Part shown: positions 7,890-17,692 of the stretch, piece after piece
How positions within the stretch are numbered: the stretch's first letter is position 1
Layout of the letters: each line of letters begins with the position of its first letter
Assembly: GCF_965204125.1 (NCBI RefSeq)
Contig: NZ_OZ241968.1
Span: 3,224,001 to 3,288,000 of the forward strand
Direction of reading: 5' to 3'
From: Poriferisodalis sp965204125
Lineage (GTDB): Bacteria > Actinomycetota > Acidimicrobiia > Acidimicrobiales > Poriferisodalaceae
Length of the DNA: 64,000 bases
The notes under the pieces: generated by a model
Told to the model about the DNA's origin: nothing
Database searches by the model: none
What the model saw: the letters and a program-made list of their open reading frames with translations, nothing else
Made by a program: the position numbers and the translations under genes

Positions 7890-9967
7890 TGGCCGACGCG
7901 CTCCCGTGCTGCCCCGGGTGACTCGGCCTCCTGCGACGCTGCAATGCCGGCTTCACGATCCAGCGGGAACGGTGCCATCCCGTCCGGGCCGGGTGGGGCC
8001 ATCTCGGGCAGGAACATCGCGAAGCCCGATTCGTCTCGCGGCTTGCGCTCAAGATTCAAGCCTCTTGTGTTCGCGCCCTTCGGCGGCTCCACGGGCGTGT
8101 CCTCGAGCACCTCGATGTCCACCCACCACTTCTTCGCCGGGTTGATCTCGCCGCGGCCCAGCTTGTCGTCGAGCCGGGCGATCCACGAGCGGGCGAACGG
8201 CAACTTCATCGCCGCCCACTGGAACGGGCGCTCGGCCAGCACTCCTTCGACGTTGTACGGGCACGTCTTCATGCAGCGCCCGCAGGCCGAGCCACGCATG
8301 TTGGTGATCCGGTAACGGGCGCAACGGTCGACGTCGGGCTTCCACATCTCGTACCCGTTGAACATCACCTTGTCGCCGAAGCGGATGGCCCCCACCGGGC
8401 ACTCGCGGGCGCACTTGGTGCACTTGGTGCAGAAGTCCTGCAGCCCGAAGTCGATCGGCCGATCCGGCGTGAGTGGCATGTCGGTGGTGATGGCGCCCGA
8501 CTTGAACCGCGGCCCCACGAATGGGTTCAGCACCAGCTCGCCGATGCGTGACAGCTCCCCGATGCCGGCCGACAGCAGCAGCGGTATGTGGTTGATCTCG
8601 TCGTCGGCGGCGGTATGCGCCTGCGCGTCGTAGCCGAGCCGGCGGATCTGCGCGGCGATCGCATTGGCGATGATCGACGCCCGCAGGTAGGCCCGCATCG
8701 ACTGCGCGCCGCTGATCCAGTCGTCGCCCGAGGCGCCTTCCATGGTTTCGAAGCCCTGATCGAGCACGAACACGATGGCGTTGCGGTGCAGCTTCTCGAT
8801 GGGCGAGCCGTCGGGACGGTGGGAGTACCAGGCATATTCGGGCGCCTCGCACACGCCGGTCATGTCCGCGCCGATGAAATGACCCAGCGCTTTGACCGCG
8901 TCGGCGTTCACTGCCGGGTCGTCCGCACCCGGGCCGACCTCGGGGGCAGCCTCGCCCCGCTGCAGCGGAACCAACCGCCGCAACATCTCTTGCGAGGCGA
9001 TGCCATGCGGCGCCTTGCGGATGAAGCGAGCCACCTCCTTGCGCGGGCGAGGGCCCAGGTCGCCGGCGCCGGCCCGCACGAAGAAGTTGTGCCGCGCCGC
9101 AGGTCGCGTGACCTCTTCGGGTATGACCAGCGTCGTCGGCTCGTCGACCCGCTTCACCTTCTCCATCGGGTAGCGGCCGAGGTGCCACGGCCGGTGCCGC
9201 CCGTCCAGACGGCTCCACCCCGGCCGGGTGCCACCCCAGCCCAGCCAGTGCCGGAGGGAGATGCGCAGGTTCTGCACCACATTGCGCGGCGCGAGCGGGC
9301 CGTCGGGAGTGAGTTCCAGATTCGTCGTGACCACCGCAAGGGCAAACCCCCGCTTCAGGAAGGGATGTCCCAGCCCGCGACGCCCGGCCTCGAGCACCCC
9401 GGCTTCGACGCCGACCCGGAAGCGGTCCACATCGGAAGCCGTCGCGGTGTGTGCGGTGGCCGCATAGCCGAGCGTGCCGAGATACCGGGTGAGCACGGTG
9501 GCGATCTCGGTGGCACGCAGGTCGGCGTTGTCCTGTTCAGAGCCGCTGATCCACTCGTATCCCGGCTCTCCGGGCCGGATGGACCGCCCCAGCCTCACCA
9601 CGATGGCAATGGCACTGCGGTGCCCCTCGATCGGCTCGGTGGTCCAGCACTGCCGCGACGGCACGCAGATGCCCGCAAGGTCGGCATCGAGGAAGAAGCA
9701 ATACCCGCGCATGTTGTCCACCGCAGCTTGTGCACTCGGCATCGGTGCCGGCGCCGCCAGCACATCTGCTGTCCGGCATGCTGTGAAGACGTCAACGATG
9801 TCGCCGAGAACGCCAGCCACGCCCCACTCTCCCGGTGAGGCTGGTGCGGGCGGCGGGTCGGGCATTTCCTTCCTCACGTCGAACGCCCCGGGCGAGAGCC
9901 GGGGCAGCAGCTCGGTAGGCAGCGGACCCGCCGCTGCGGCTCGCTTGCGGTGTGAGAACAGGCGCAT
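7886..9967 (-). CDS. Reductive dehalogenase-like corrinoid/iron-sulfur protein (NpRdhA type)
   Basis: 693 residues. The C-terminal half ends in two cysteine motifs: C513-x2-C-x2-C-x3-CP and C549-x12-C-x2-C-x3-CP, the spacing of reductive dehalogenase RdhA proteins. The preceding region (about 350-505) and an N-terminal region (about 85-235) are visibly homologous: both carry DWISG or EWISG, then LGY, AHTA, a G.E-rich helix and a LTPD block. Catabolic RdhA enzymes such as NpRdhA are known to have this internal duplication and a similar length, with cobalamin in the second copy. No twin-arginine signal is present, which fits the cytosolic respiration-independent type. Epoxyqueuosine reductase (QueG) shares the Fe-S layout but is about half as long. 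Substrate and true dehalogenation activity are unproven. Confidence 0.75.
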   Translation of the reverse strand: MRLFSHRKRAAAAGPLPTELLPRLSPGAFDVRKEMPDPPPAPASPGEWGVAGVLGDIVDVFTACRTADVLAAPAPMPSAQAAVDNMRGYCFFLDADLAGICVPSRQCWTTEPIEGHRSAIAIVVRLGRSIRPGEPGYEWISGSEQDNADLRATEIATVLTRYLGTLGYAATAHTATASDVDRFRVGVEAGVLEAGRRGLGHPFLKRGFALAVVTTNLELTPDGPLAPRNVVQNLRISLRHWLGWGGTRPGWSRLDGRHRPWHLGRYPMEKVKRVDEPTTLVIPEEVTRPAARHNFFVRAGAGDLGPRPRKEVARFIRKAPHGIASQEMLRRLVPLQRGEAAPEVGPGADDPAVNADAVKALGHFIGADMTGVCEAPEYAWYSHRPDGSPIEKLHRNAIVFVLDQGFETMEGASGDDWISGAQSMRAYLRASIIANAIAAQIRRLGYDAQAHTAADDEINHIPLLLSAGIGELSRIGELVLNPFVGPRFKSGAITTDMPLTPDRPIDFGLQDFCTKCTKCARECPVGAIRFGDKVMFNGYEMWKPDVDRCARYRITNMRGSACGRCMKTCPYNVEGVLAERPFQWAAMKLPFARSWIARLDDKLGRGEINPAKKWWVDIEVLEDTPVEPPKGANTRGLNLERKPRDESGFAMFLPEMAPPGPDGMAPFPLDREAGIAASQEAESPGAARERVGQ

Positions 9968-10083
9968 GCGGCAGCCATCCCTCAGTCAGGCGCGCCCGCA
10001 CTGGAGCACTCAAAGGCTCCGGCGCTTGCGGCTCGGCTGCGTGTCAGTCATGCCGCCGACACTCGCTCCGCGTCGCGCAGTGC

Positions 10084-10767
10084 TCAGTCGGCGGCGACCG
10101 GCGGCGTGGTCTCGCTCATCCGGTCCCACACCACCTGATCGGACAGGCTCATCACCATGTCGTAGTGGTCTTCGGGCATCAGCCGCGGCATGCCGGTATC
10201 CCCCGACGGCTGAGGCACGGGCTCGACCGGGCGGCTGTATTCCACCGGGTACTTCAACTGCTCCAGTTCAGCCGCAGAGATCCCGCACAGGTCCTGGACT
10301 TCAGGGTCCACCCACTGCTCGACGGGGATGGCCGACCCGCAGGCCACCTCGAGCGCCAGTCCCTCTGGACCCGCGAAATAGATCGACTGGATGAAGCCGT
10401 GGTCGATCGGGCCGAACACCTGCACACCCCGGTCGCGGATGCGGTCTCGCAGCGCCATCAGATCCTCGAAGGTGTCCACGTTGAACGCCACGTGCTGCAT
10501 CGTGCCGGCAGTCACCGGCTCGCCCGGGCCGCCGGCGTGGGTGACACCGAGCTCGATGTTCTTGGCGTTGTCCGGGTGCTGGACGAAGGCCACGTAGCTG
10601 TCGGGCGCCAGCTCCACGAAGCCGTGGTAGGTGCCGTCTACACCGTGCATCCAGTAGAGCGCCTTGAGCGGAAGCCCCAGCACATCGCACCAGAACTCCA
10701 ATTGGCCCTTCATGTCGCGGGTGGACAGGGCGAGATGGTTCACACCATTGGGATGCAATGCGGTCAT
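10084..10767 (-). CDS. VOC-superfamily protein (glyoxalase/extradiol dioxygenase fold)
   Basis: 227 residues. It opens with GVNHLALSTRDM followed by FWCDVLGLPL, the classic start of a VOC module, and the second module has MQHVAFNV and GLALEVAC. The likely metal ligands are the histidine of NHLAL, the histidine of QHVAF and the glutamate of LALEV. The remaining 70 C-terminal residues are polar and not recognised. VOC enzymes include dioxygenases, isomerases and lyases, so the reaction is open. It is separated from the dehalogenase-like gene downstream by 116 bp and may belong to the same minus-strand unit. Confidence 0.8.
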   Translation of the reverse strand: MTALHPNGVNHLALSTRDMKGQLEFWCDVLGLPLKALYWMHGVDGTYHGFVELAPDSYVAFVQHPDNAKNIELGVTHAGGPGEPVTAGTMQHVAFNVDTFEDLMALRDRIRDRGVQVFGPIDHGFIQSIYFAGPEGLALEVACGSAIPVEQWVDPEVQDLCGISAAELEQLKYPVEYSRPVEPVPQPSGDTGMPRLMPEDHYDMVMSLSDQVVWDRMSETTPPVAAD

Positions 10768-10857
10768 TCGAATGGCTCCCTCTTCGCTTGCGACTATATG
10801 CCTCGCCCAGCCCTCACTTCGAACCTGAGTGGGTTCAGAAATCTGGTGGTGCAGCCG

Positions 10858-11340
10858 TCACGACCCGGGTGAGGAAGGCTGCTCCGCGCCCGCAGCGAGC
10901 GCTTCTTTGTGCTGTTCGTAGTTCCCCACCATCTCCAAGAACCGCTCTGGGTTGTAGATGTCCTCTTCGTAGCTCCACAGGCCGTCGCCTGCGTACTTGA
11001 GGAGCGAGAAGTTGTACTCGCGATGGTCCGAACCGTCGCCGGGATCGGCCATGCGATTCCAGATCTGGCACACCACCCAGCCCCGCTCCTCATCGATGAT
11101 GTACCACTCGATCGGGAACTCGACCATCTCGGAGCCCGGCCACTCGCTCATCTGCGACTGGATCCACTCGTAGATGGCCTCCCGTCCGGTCATCGTGCCG
11201 AAGAAGTGCTCGACGTAGGTGGCATCCTCGGTGAAGCAGTCGGCCCAGTCGCGCCAGTCACCGGTCTGGCCCGCCTTCTTGCTTGCCGCTTGATAGGTGG
11301 CAAGCGCTTCGGTGATCTCGGCACGGCTCCATTGGCTCAT
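10858..11340 (-). CDS. SnoaL-like / nuclear transport factor 2-fold protein
   Basis: 160 residues with the NTF2-like pattern: an N-terminal helix, DWADCFTEDATYVEHFFG (acidic and histidine residues facing the cone), then TGREAIYEWIQ and alternating strands such as EWYIIDEERGWVVCQIW. Small proteins of this fold act as polyketide cyclases, isomerases, dehydratases or lyases. It is followed 90 bp downstream by the VOC gene and preceded by an LLM oxidoreductase gene 56 bp away, so it probably handles a product of one of these oxygenase-type enzymes. No specific reaction can be assigned. Confidence 0.8.
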   Translation of the reverse strand: MSQWSRAEITEALATYQAASKKAGQTGDWRDWADCFTEDATYVEHFFGTMTGREAIYEWIQSQMSEWPGSEMVEFPIEWYIIDEERGWVVCQIWNRMADPGDGSDHREYNFSLLKYAGDGLWSYEEDIYNPERFLEMVGNYEQHKEALAAGAEQPSSPGS

Positions 11341-11396
11341 CGTTCGTCATCCTCGGTTGCTGGTCGGCGCAGAGCGAAATGTAAGTGAGGGCGCAG

Positions 11397-12440
11397 TCAT
11401 GACGTCGCCAGCGGGGCAATCACCTGCTCAGCGAAGAGGTCGAATGAGCGGTCCACCTCGTATGCCGAGAGGTCGCCCCACGCGAACACGCCCACGAAAT
11501 AGTCCGTGCCGGCTTCTTCGGCGAATTGCTCGCAGTGTTCACGCACGGTCTCGGGCGAACCCACGACTACGGCTTGGAATTGCTTGGCCTTGTCGTAGTC
11601 GCCGCCGAGGGTCGGGTCGTTCGGCGGGGTCATCTCGTAGCGCCTGAACAGACGTGTCAAGTGCTCGGTGAACGCAGCCCAGGTACGGCGCCCGATCTCG
11701 TCGGCCTCAGCATCGGTGGGTGCCACGATCAGCCGGCGCAGACCGCCGATCATCGGCGCGTGGTACCGGCCGATGCCGTCCGCGCCGAGGAGTTCGTGGT
11801 AGCGGGCCGTGCTGGCTGCCACGGCAGCGAGCGGTCCGGCGGCCATGGTGCGCACGCCCATCTCGGCGGCAGTCTCGAGCTGGCCGGGTCGCCACAGCGG
11901 CGGGTAGGGCCGCTGGCAGGGCTCGAATTCGATCGGCACATCACGGAACTCGTAGAACTGGCCCTCGAAGCTGAAGTTCCCCGTGGTCTGCATGGCGGCC
12001 AGGATCAGCTCCAGCGACTCGTCTGTCTGCGCGACGGCATCGTCAGGGTCCAGACCCCACAGCAGGTGCTCGGGCACGCTGATGCCCTTGCCGAATCCGA
12101 ACTCCAGCCGTCCTTCGGAGAGCTGGTCGAGCATGCACAGCTCCTCGGCCAGCCGGATCGGGTGGTAGAAGGGCAGCAGGTGCACCAGCGAGCAGATGCG
12201 GATGCTGCGGGTGCGCTCGATGGCGGCGGCCAGGAACACGTTGATGCTGGGCGCAGCATCCAGCGGGATCAGGTGGTGCTCAGATTTGTGCCACCCCCAC
12301 ACGCCGGCCTCCTCGGCCCTAGCGAGCAGGTCCAGCCGGTGCCGGTAGAGCTCGTGCCAGGGCACATCGCCCGGCTGCTCCAGCTGATCGAAGATGCCGA
12401 ACCGCACGGGGCGAGAGTAGTGCTGTGCCGCCAGCGCCAT
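11397..12440 (-). CDS. LLM-class flavin-dependent oxidoreductase (luciferase-like monooxygenase)
   Basis: 347 residues with bacterial luciferase-type motifs: RFGIFDQLEQPG at the N-terminus, GWHKSEHHL near residue 50 (the EHH element of FMN-dependent luciferase-like monooxygenases), then YHPIRLAEE and LDQLSEGRLEFGFGKG. The EHH motif and length favour an FMNH2-dependent alkanal monooxygenase-like enzyme over the F420 group. The frame begins at ATG 12440. A GTG at 12407, directly before RFGIF, would match the usual family N-terminus better. It lies 21 bp after the DAO-type oxidoreductase gene and is probably cotranscribed with it. Confidence 0.85.
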   Translation of the reverse strand: MALAAQHYSRPVRFGIFDQLEQPGDVPWHELYRHRLDLLARAEEAGVWGWHKSEHHLIPLDAAPSINVFLAAAIERTRSIRICSLVHLLPFYHPIRLAEELCMLDQLSEGRLEFGFGKGISVPEHLLWGLDPDDAVAQTDESLELILAAMQTTGNFSFEGQFYEFRDVPIEFEPCQRPYPPLWRPGQLETAAEMGVRTMAAGPLAAVAASTARYHELLGADGIGRYHAPMIGGLRRLIVAPTDAEADEIGRRTWAAFTEHLTRLFRRYEMTPPNDPTLGGDYDKAKQFQAVVVGSPETVREHCEQFAEEAGTDYFVGVFAWGDLSAYEVDRSFDLFAEQVIAPLATS

Positions 12441-12461
12441 CGGGGACGGCGCGATGCCGAC

Positions 12462-13646
12462 TCAGATGATGGCGCTCTCCACGAAGGGCCGGTTCTCGAC
12501 GATGCGCCGGTAGCCCAGCGGCGTGAGATCCAGCGTGCGGTACTCGCCGTAGGCAATCCACTCCGACACGGCCCGACCGATGGCTGGTGACTGCTGCATG
12601 CCGTGACCCGAGAACCCGTTGGCAAAGATGAAGTTCTCAGTCTCGTGGTGCGGCCCCACCACCACGTTGTGGTCGAGCGTGTTGTAGGCGTAGTGACCGG
12701 CCCACTGGCTGGTGACCTTGAGGCGCTCGAAGGCTGGCACGCGATGGGCCAGCACCGGCCACACCTTGTCCTCGAAGATGTCGTGGTCCATGGCGAAGTC
12801 GTCGTAGTCGACGGCGGGGTCCGCGTCGGGCGTGCAGCCGCACATGTAGGCATCGCCGTCGCTGCGCATGTGGACACCGGTCGGATCGATGGTCAGCGGC
12901 AGGGCGCGATCGAGCGGCTCTGCTGCGTCGAAGATGAACGTGTAGCGCTTGCGCGGCTCCACCGGCAAGGTCGCGCCTGCCATACGGGCCACTTCGACTG
13001 CGCGCGGCCCAGCGGCGTTCACCAGGGTTCCGCAGCCGACTTCGCGCCCCGACGCCAGGACTGCTGTGGTCACGCGTCCCGCGGCTGTCGTGAGACTCAC
13101 GACCTCGTCGGTGATGTAGGTGACGCCGTTCTGGCGCGCCTTGCGACGCCACCAGTCGAACATGGTGCCCGAGTCGAAGTAGCCCTCGTCGGTCAGGCTG
13201 TGGCTGCCGCAGATGATGTCGTCGACGTTGTAGAAGGGATAGTCGGCCGTGATCTGGGCCGGGCTCATGATGCGAGTGCCCGAGCCCAGCTCGGCCTGGA
13301 TCGCCTGGTTTCGGCGCAGCGTGTCTGCGAAGCTCTCATCGGCGGCGAGGTACATGTAGCCGAAGTGGTGGGTGAAGATGTCGGGGATCTCGGGGTCGCC
13401 ACCGAGGTGTTCCCGGAAGTTGCGCACGAAGTCGGCGCTGAAGCGCGAGATCTGCACGTTCAACGGGTTGGAGAACTGCTGTCGCATGCAGCTGTTCGTG
13501 TGCGTGGTGGATGCGGTCGCATAGGTCGGATCCCGCTCCACCACCAGCACCGATCCGTCGAAGCCGTTGCTGGCTGACAGCGCCCAGGCGATCGACGACC
13601 CCATCACCGCCCCGCCCACGATCACCACGTCGTATGCATCGCGCAT
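12462..13646 (-). CDS. FAD-dependent oxidoreductase, DAO/sarcosine oxidase family
   Basis: 394 residues. The N-terminal dinucleotide-binding fold reads DVVIVGGAVMGSS with the acidic end of strand 2 in VVERD. The C-terminal FAD-contact region has NFIFANGFSGHGMQQSPAIG. This is the layout of D-amino acid oxidase-superfamily amine/amino acid oxidases (sarcosine oxidase, dimethylglycine dehydrogenase N-domain, FOXRED1). A likely substrate is a secondary or N-methylated amine, by inference only. It is the first gene of the minus-strand run ending at 1630. A 183-bp gap separates it from a divergent SDR gene and probably holds promoters for both. Confidence 0.87.
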   Translation of the reverse strand: MRDAYDVVIVGGAVMGSSIAWALSASNGFDGSVLVVERDPTYATASTTHTNSCMRQQFSNPLNVQISRFSADFVRNFREHLGGDPEIPDIFTHHFGYMYLAADESFADTLRRNQAIQAELGSGTRIMSPAQITADYPFYNVDDIICGSHSLTDEGYFDSGTMFDWWRRKARQNGVTYITDEVVSLTTAAGRVTTAVLASGREVGCGTLVNAAGPRAVEVARMAGATLPVEPRKRYTFIFDAAEPLDRALPLTIDPTGVHMRSDGDAYMCGCTPDADPAVDYDDFAMDHDIFEDKVWPVLAHRVPAFERLKVTSQWAGHYAYNTLDHNVVVGPHHETENFIFANGFSGHGMQQSPAIGRAVSEWIAYGEYRTLDLTPLGYRRIVENRPFVESAII

Positions 13647-13829
13647 CGATCACCGTCCTGCCGGCGTACCCCGCAAGAAGTCGGGCGGCTCTTGCCTCAG
13701 TGGAACGCCCAAGATGATGGCAGGCTCCGCTCCGGCTGCCCGGCGCTGTGAAGGCATGCGCACGAGCGGCCATTTGCTGTCGGGGACAATGGCTCGCGAC
13801 AACGACGCCGTCTCACGGGGAGGACTGTC

Positions 13830-14600
13830 ATGAGACTGCAAGGCAAGGTGGCCTTGATCACCGGAGCCGGCAGCGGCATCGGGCGTGCCACCGCTCTGCG
13901 CTTCGCCGCAGAGGGAGCGCAGATCGTGGCAGTCGACATTGCCGACTCCGTCGCCGACACGGTGGCCGAGGTACAGGCGGCAAGCGGTGACGCCATCGCC
14001 GTGCACGCCGATGTCTCAGCCGAATCCGATGTCGCTGCCGCATTCAGCCGTGCCGAAGCGCACTACGGCGGGCTGGACGTGGCATTCAACAATGCGGGCA
14101 TCATGCTCGACGGCGACACCGACGCTGTGGCCACCGCCGACGACACCATCGACCGCACCTTCGATGTCAACGTCAAGGGCGTCCTGTACGGGTGCAGGTA
14201 TGCCGTGGAGGCCATGCGGCGACGAGGAGGCGGCTCGATCATCAACACTGCGTCGTTCGTGGCGTCGGTGGGAGCGGCCACGCCGCAGATCGCCTACACC
14301 GCATCCAAGGGCGCGGTGCTCTCGCTGACCCGGGAACTGGCGGTGGTGCACGCCCGCGAGAGCATCCGCGTCAACGCGCTCTCTCCCGGCCCGTTGCGCA
14401 CCGAGCTGCTGATGTCATTCCTGGACACGCCCGAGAAGCGTCAGCGACGCCTGGTGCATATGCCGATGGGCCGCTTCGGCGAAGCGGAGGAGATGGCATC
14501 GGCCGCCCTGTTCCTGGCGTCGGACGATGCGTCATATATGACAGGTGCAAACCTGCAGGTCGACGGCGGCCTCACCGCCGCCTACGTCACGCCTGAGTAG
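13830..14600 (+). CDS. Short-chain dehydrogenase/reductase (classical SDR)
   Basis: 256 residues with the full classical SDR set: TGAGSGIG cofactor loop at residues 12-19, aspartate at the end of strand 2 (VDIAD, favouring NAD(H)), NNAG near residue 89, catalytic serine in IINTASF and YTASK. The C-terminus has the usual LASDDASYMTGANLQVDGG motif. The ATG at 13830 follows a strong GGGGAGGA ribosome-binding site at 13817-13824. It is divergent from the DAO gene and upstream of the tandem CoA-transferase. The substrate is unknown. Confidence 0.92.
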   Translation: MRLQGKVALITGAGSGIGRATALRFAAEGAQIVAVDIADSVADTVAEVQAASGDAIAVHADVSAESDVAAAFSRAEAHYGGLDVAFNNAGIMLDGDTDAVATADDTIDRTFDVNVKGVLYGCRYAVEAMRRRGGGSIINTASFVASVGAATPQIAYTASKGAVLSLTRELAVVHARESIRVNALSPGPLRTELLMSFLDTPEKRQRRLVHMPMGRFGEAEEMASAALFLASDDASYMTGANLQVDGGLTAAYVTPE

Positions 14601-14757
14601 CGCGGGGTCGGGCAGCGTCAGGAGGGCAAGCGGCTTCTCGCATCCAGGCACGCCGGCGGCCACCGAGGCAACGAGACAACCAACGTGGCGAAAGTAGTGT
14701 CCGGGCCACAGAGCGGCGGAACAGTGGCCGCCGCACGGTCAACAGATCGGGGGCGGG

Positions 14758-17105
14758 ATGCTTGGTCCGTATCGGGTGCTGGATCTGACAGACGAGCGCT
14801 GCTGGTTCGCGGGCAACCTGCTGGCCCAGCTCGGCGCCGATGTGGTGATGGTGGAACCTCCGGGCGGTTGGCCACGGGGATACGCGCATGACGCCTACAA
14901 CCGCGGCAAGCGCTCCGTGGCAGCGGCCGACGCCGATGAGGTGGCCGCTCTGGCAGCCGCCGCGGACGTAGTGCTCCACAACGACGCGATGCCATTCGAC
15001 GTCGATCTGGATGCGCTGCGAGAGGCCAATGCGCAGCTCATCACGGTGCACATCACACCGTGGGGCGAGACCGGCCCGAAAGTCGGCTGGAGCGCCACGG
15101 ATCTGACGCTGTTCGCCTCCAGCGGCCAGCTGGCGGTGACCGGCGACAGCGACCGCCCGCCGGTGCGCATCAGCATTCCCCAAGCCTGGCTGCATGCCAG
15201 CGCGCAGGCCGCCGTCGCGGCGACCGTGGCGTTGGAGCATCGTGCCCGCAGCGGCCGCGGCCAGCACGTCGATCTGTCGGCGCAGCAGGCCGTCTGCGAG
15301 ACCGCCCTGTCGGCCATCCTCTACGCCCCGGCGGGCCTCGAAGAGGTGCAGCGGGAAGCGGGCGGGGTGCGCTTCGGCAACCTGATGCTGCGCACGATCT
15401 ACCCGTGCAAGGACGGTTACATGATCGTCACCGTTGCCTTCGGGCCGATGATCGGGCCGATGGTGCAGCGGTTCCTGTCGTGGATGCACTCCGAGGGCTT
15501 CTGCGACGACGACATGCTGAACAAGGATTGGGTGAACTTCGCCCTGCTCTTGCAGAGCGGCGAGGAGAGCATCGGCGTCATCGAGCAACTGATGGAGAAC
15601 ATCGCCGCCTTCTGCTTGACCAAAACCAAGGCCGAGATGATCGAACGCGGCCTGCAGGACTCGCTGCTGGTGTGCCCGGTCAACACCTTGAGTGACGTGC
15701 TCGACAGCCCGCAGCTCGCGGCTCGTGACTTCTGGGACCAGGTCGACGGCCTCCGGCTTCCGGGGCGCTTCGTGCTCGCCAAAGGCACCCCGCTTGTGCC
15801 GCTCAGTTCGGCTCCCGAGATGGGTGCTCACACTGCTGACGTCACTGCGGCATGGAACAACGCCGCTGCGGACCCGTCGCCGACCGAGACGCTGCCAGCC
15901 GATGCACCGTCGGACCGGCCGCTGGCCGGGCTCAAGGTCGCAGACCTCGCCTGGGTGGCGGCAGCCCCGCTCGCCACGAAGATCCTCGCCCACTGGGGCG
16001 CCACGGTCGTGCGCGTCGAGACGCAGAACCGGCCCTGTTTGCTGCGGGGCGCATTGGGCCATCGCGATGACGTGCCCGATCAGGAGAATGCCATCGCCTG
16101 GCATTCCACCAATGCCAACAAGAAGACGATCTCGCTCGACTTGTCCAAGCCCGAGGCTCGTGAGGTCGTGCGTGATCTGGCCGCCTGGGCAGACGTTGTC
16201 GTCGAGTCGTTCACCCCGGGCACGATGGCGGCCTGGGGCTTGGGCTACGACGACCTCCGGGAGCTCAATCCGGATCTCGTGATGGTCTCGAGCTGCGTGA
16301 TGGGTCAGACAGGACCCTTCCGGGAGTTCGCGGGCTTCGGCAACATGGCGGCATCGATTGCCGGGTTCTTCGACATCACCGGCTGGGGGGACCGTGGGCC
16401 GGCCGGCCCGTATCTGGCCTACACCGACTACTGCTCACCGCGCTTCACCGTGTGCGCGCTGCTCGCTGCGCTCGACCACCGCCGCAGAACCGGTGAGGGC
16501 CAGCACTTGGACTTCTCCCAGATGGAAGCAGCCGTACACCTGCTGGCGCCTGCGATCGCCGAGATGCAGGCCACCGGGGAAATGCGCAGTCGCCGCGGCA
16601 ACGCCGACGACGAGATGGTTCCGCACGGCGTGTACCCGACGATGGGCGACGACGAGTGGATCGCCATTGCCGCCGATGGCGACGAATCATGGCGTTCGCT
16701 GGCCATCGAGATGCGGCGGGAAGATCTCGCCGATCTCGACAGCGCTGTCCGGCGAGAGCGCCAGGCTGAGCTGGATGAGATCGTGACGGAGTTCACCTCT
16801 CGCCAGAACGGCCCTGGCCTCACGCATCGCCTGCAGGCCCATGGCATCGCCGCGCACCACGTGCAGAACTCCGGCGCCTGCCTCAACGACCCGCAGCTCG
16901 CCCATCGCGGCCACTTCCAGTGGGCGCCGCACGGCTACGCACGCCGAACCGTCGTCGACGCGATCCCTTACACGCTGTCTGCTGCGCACAATGGCTTCAG
17001 TTGGGCGGGCCCCACTTACGGCGAGCATGCGATGGAGATCTTGGAAGACCTGCTCGGCTACGACACCGACCGCATCGCAGAACTGGCCGTGGCCGAGGCG
17101 CTCGA

Positions 17106-17109
<4 letters not shown>
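14758..17109 (+). CDS. Tandem-fused family III (CaiB/BaiF) CoA-transferase
   Basis: 783 residues made of two CaiB/BaiF modules, roughly 1-375 and 385-783. Each starts with a Rossmann-like segment (YRVLDLTD; LKVADLAW) and contains the GRGQHVD or GEGQHLD motif. The second copy has aspartate 557 (AYTDY) at the position of the family catalytic aspartate. The equivalent position in the first copy is tryptophan 144, so only the C-terminal half is likely to form the acyl-aspartyl intermediate. Family III enzymes transfer CoA between carboxylic acids. Normal members are about 400 residues, so this is a real fusion. The stop overlaps the start of the macro-domain gene by 4 nt. Confidence 0.88.
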
Positions 17110-17621
<512 letters not shown>

Positions 17622-17692
17622 CCGCGGAGTGACATCGCATTCTGCGAGCATTCACAGACGGTTGCCAGATTCCCGGACAAGACTCGGTCGTT

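Noticed and set aside
14587..16104. Long minus-strand open frame opposite the tandem CoA-transferase
   Set aside because: No domain features; the plus-strand gene has duplicated CaiB motifs, which explain the open reverse frame.
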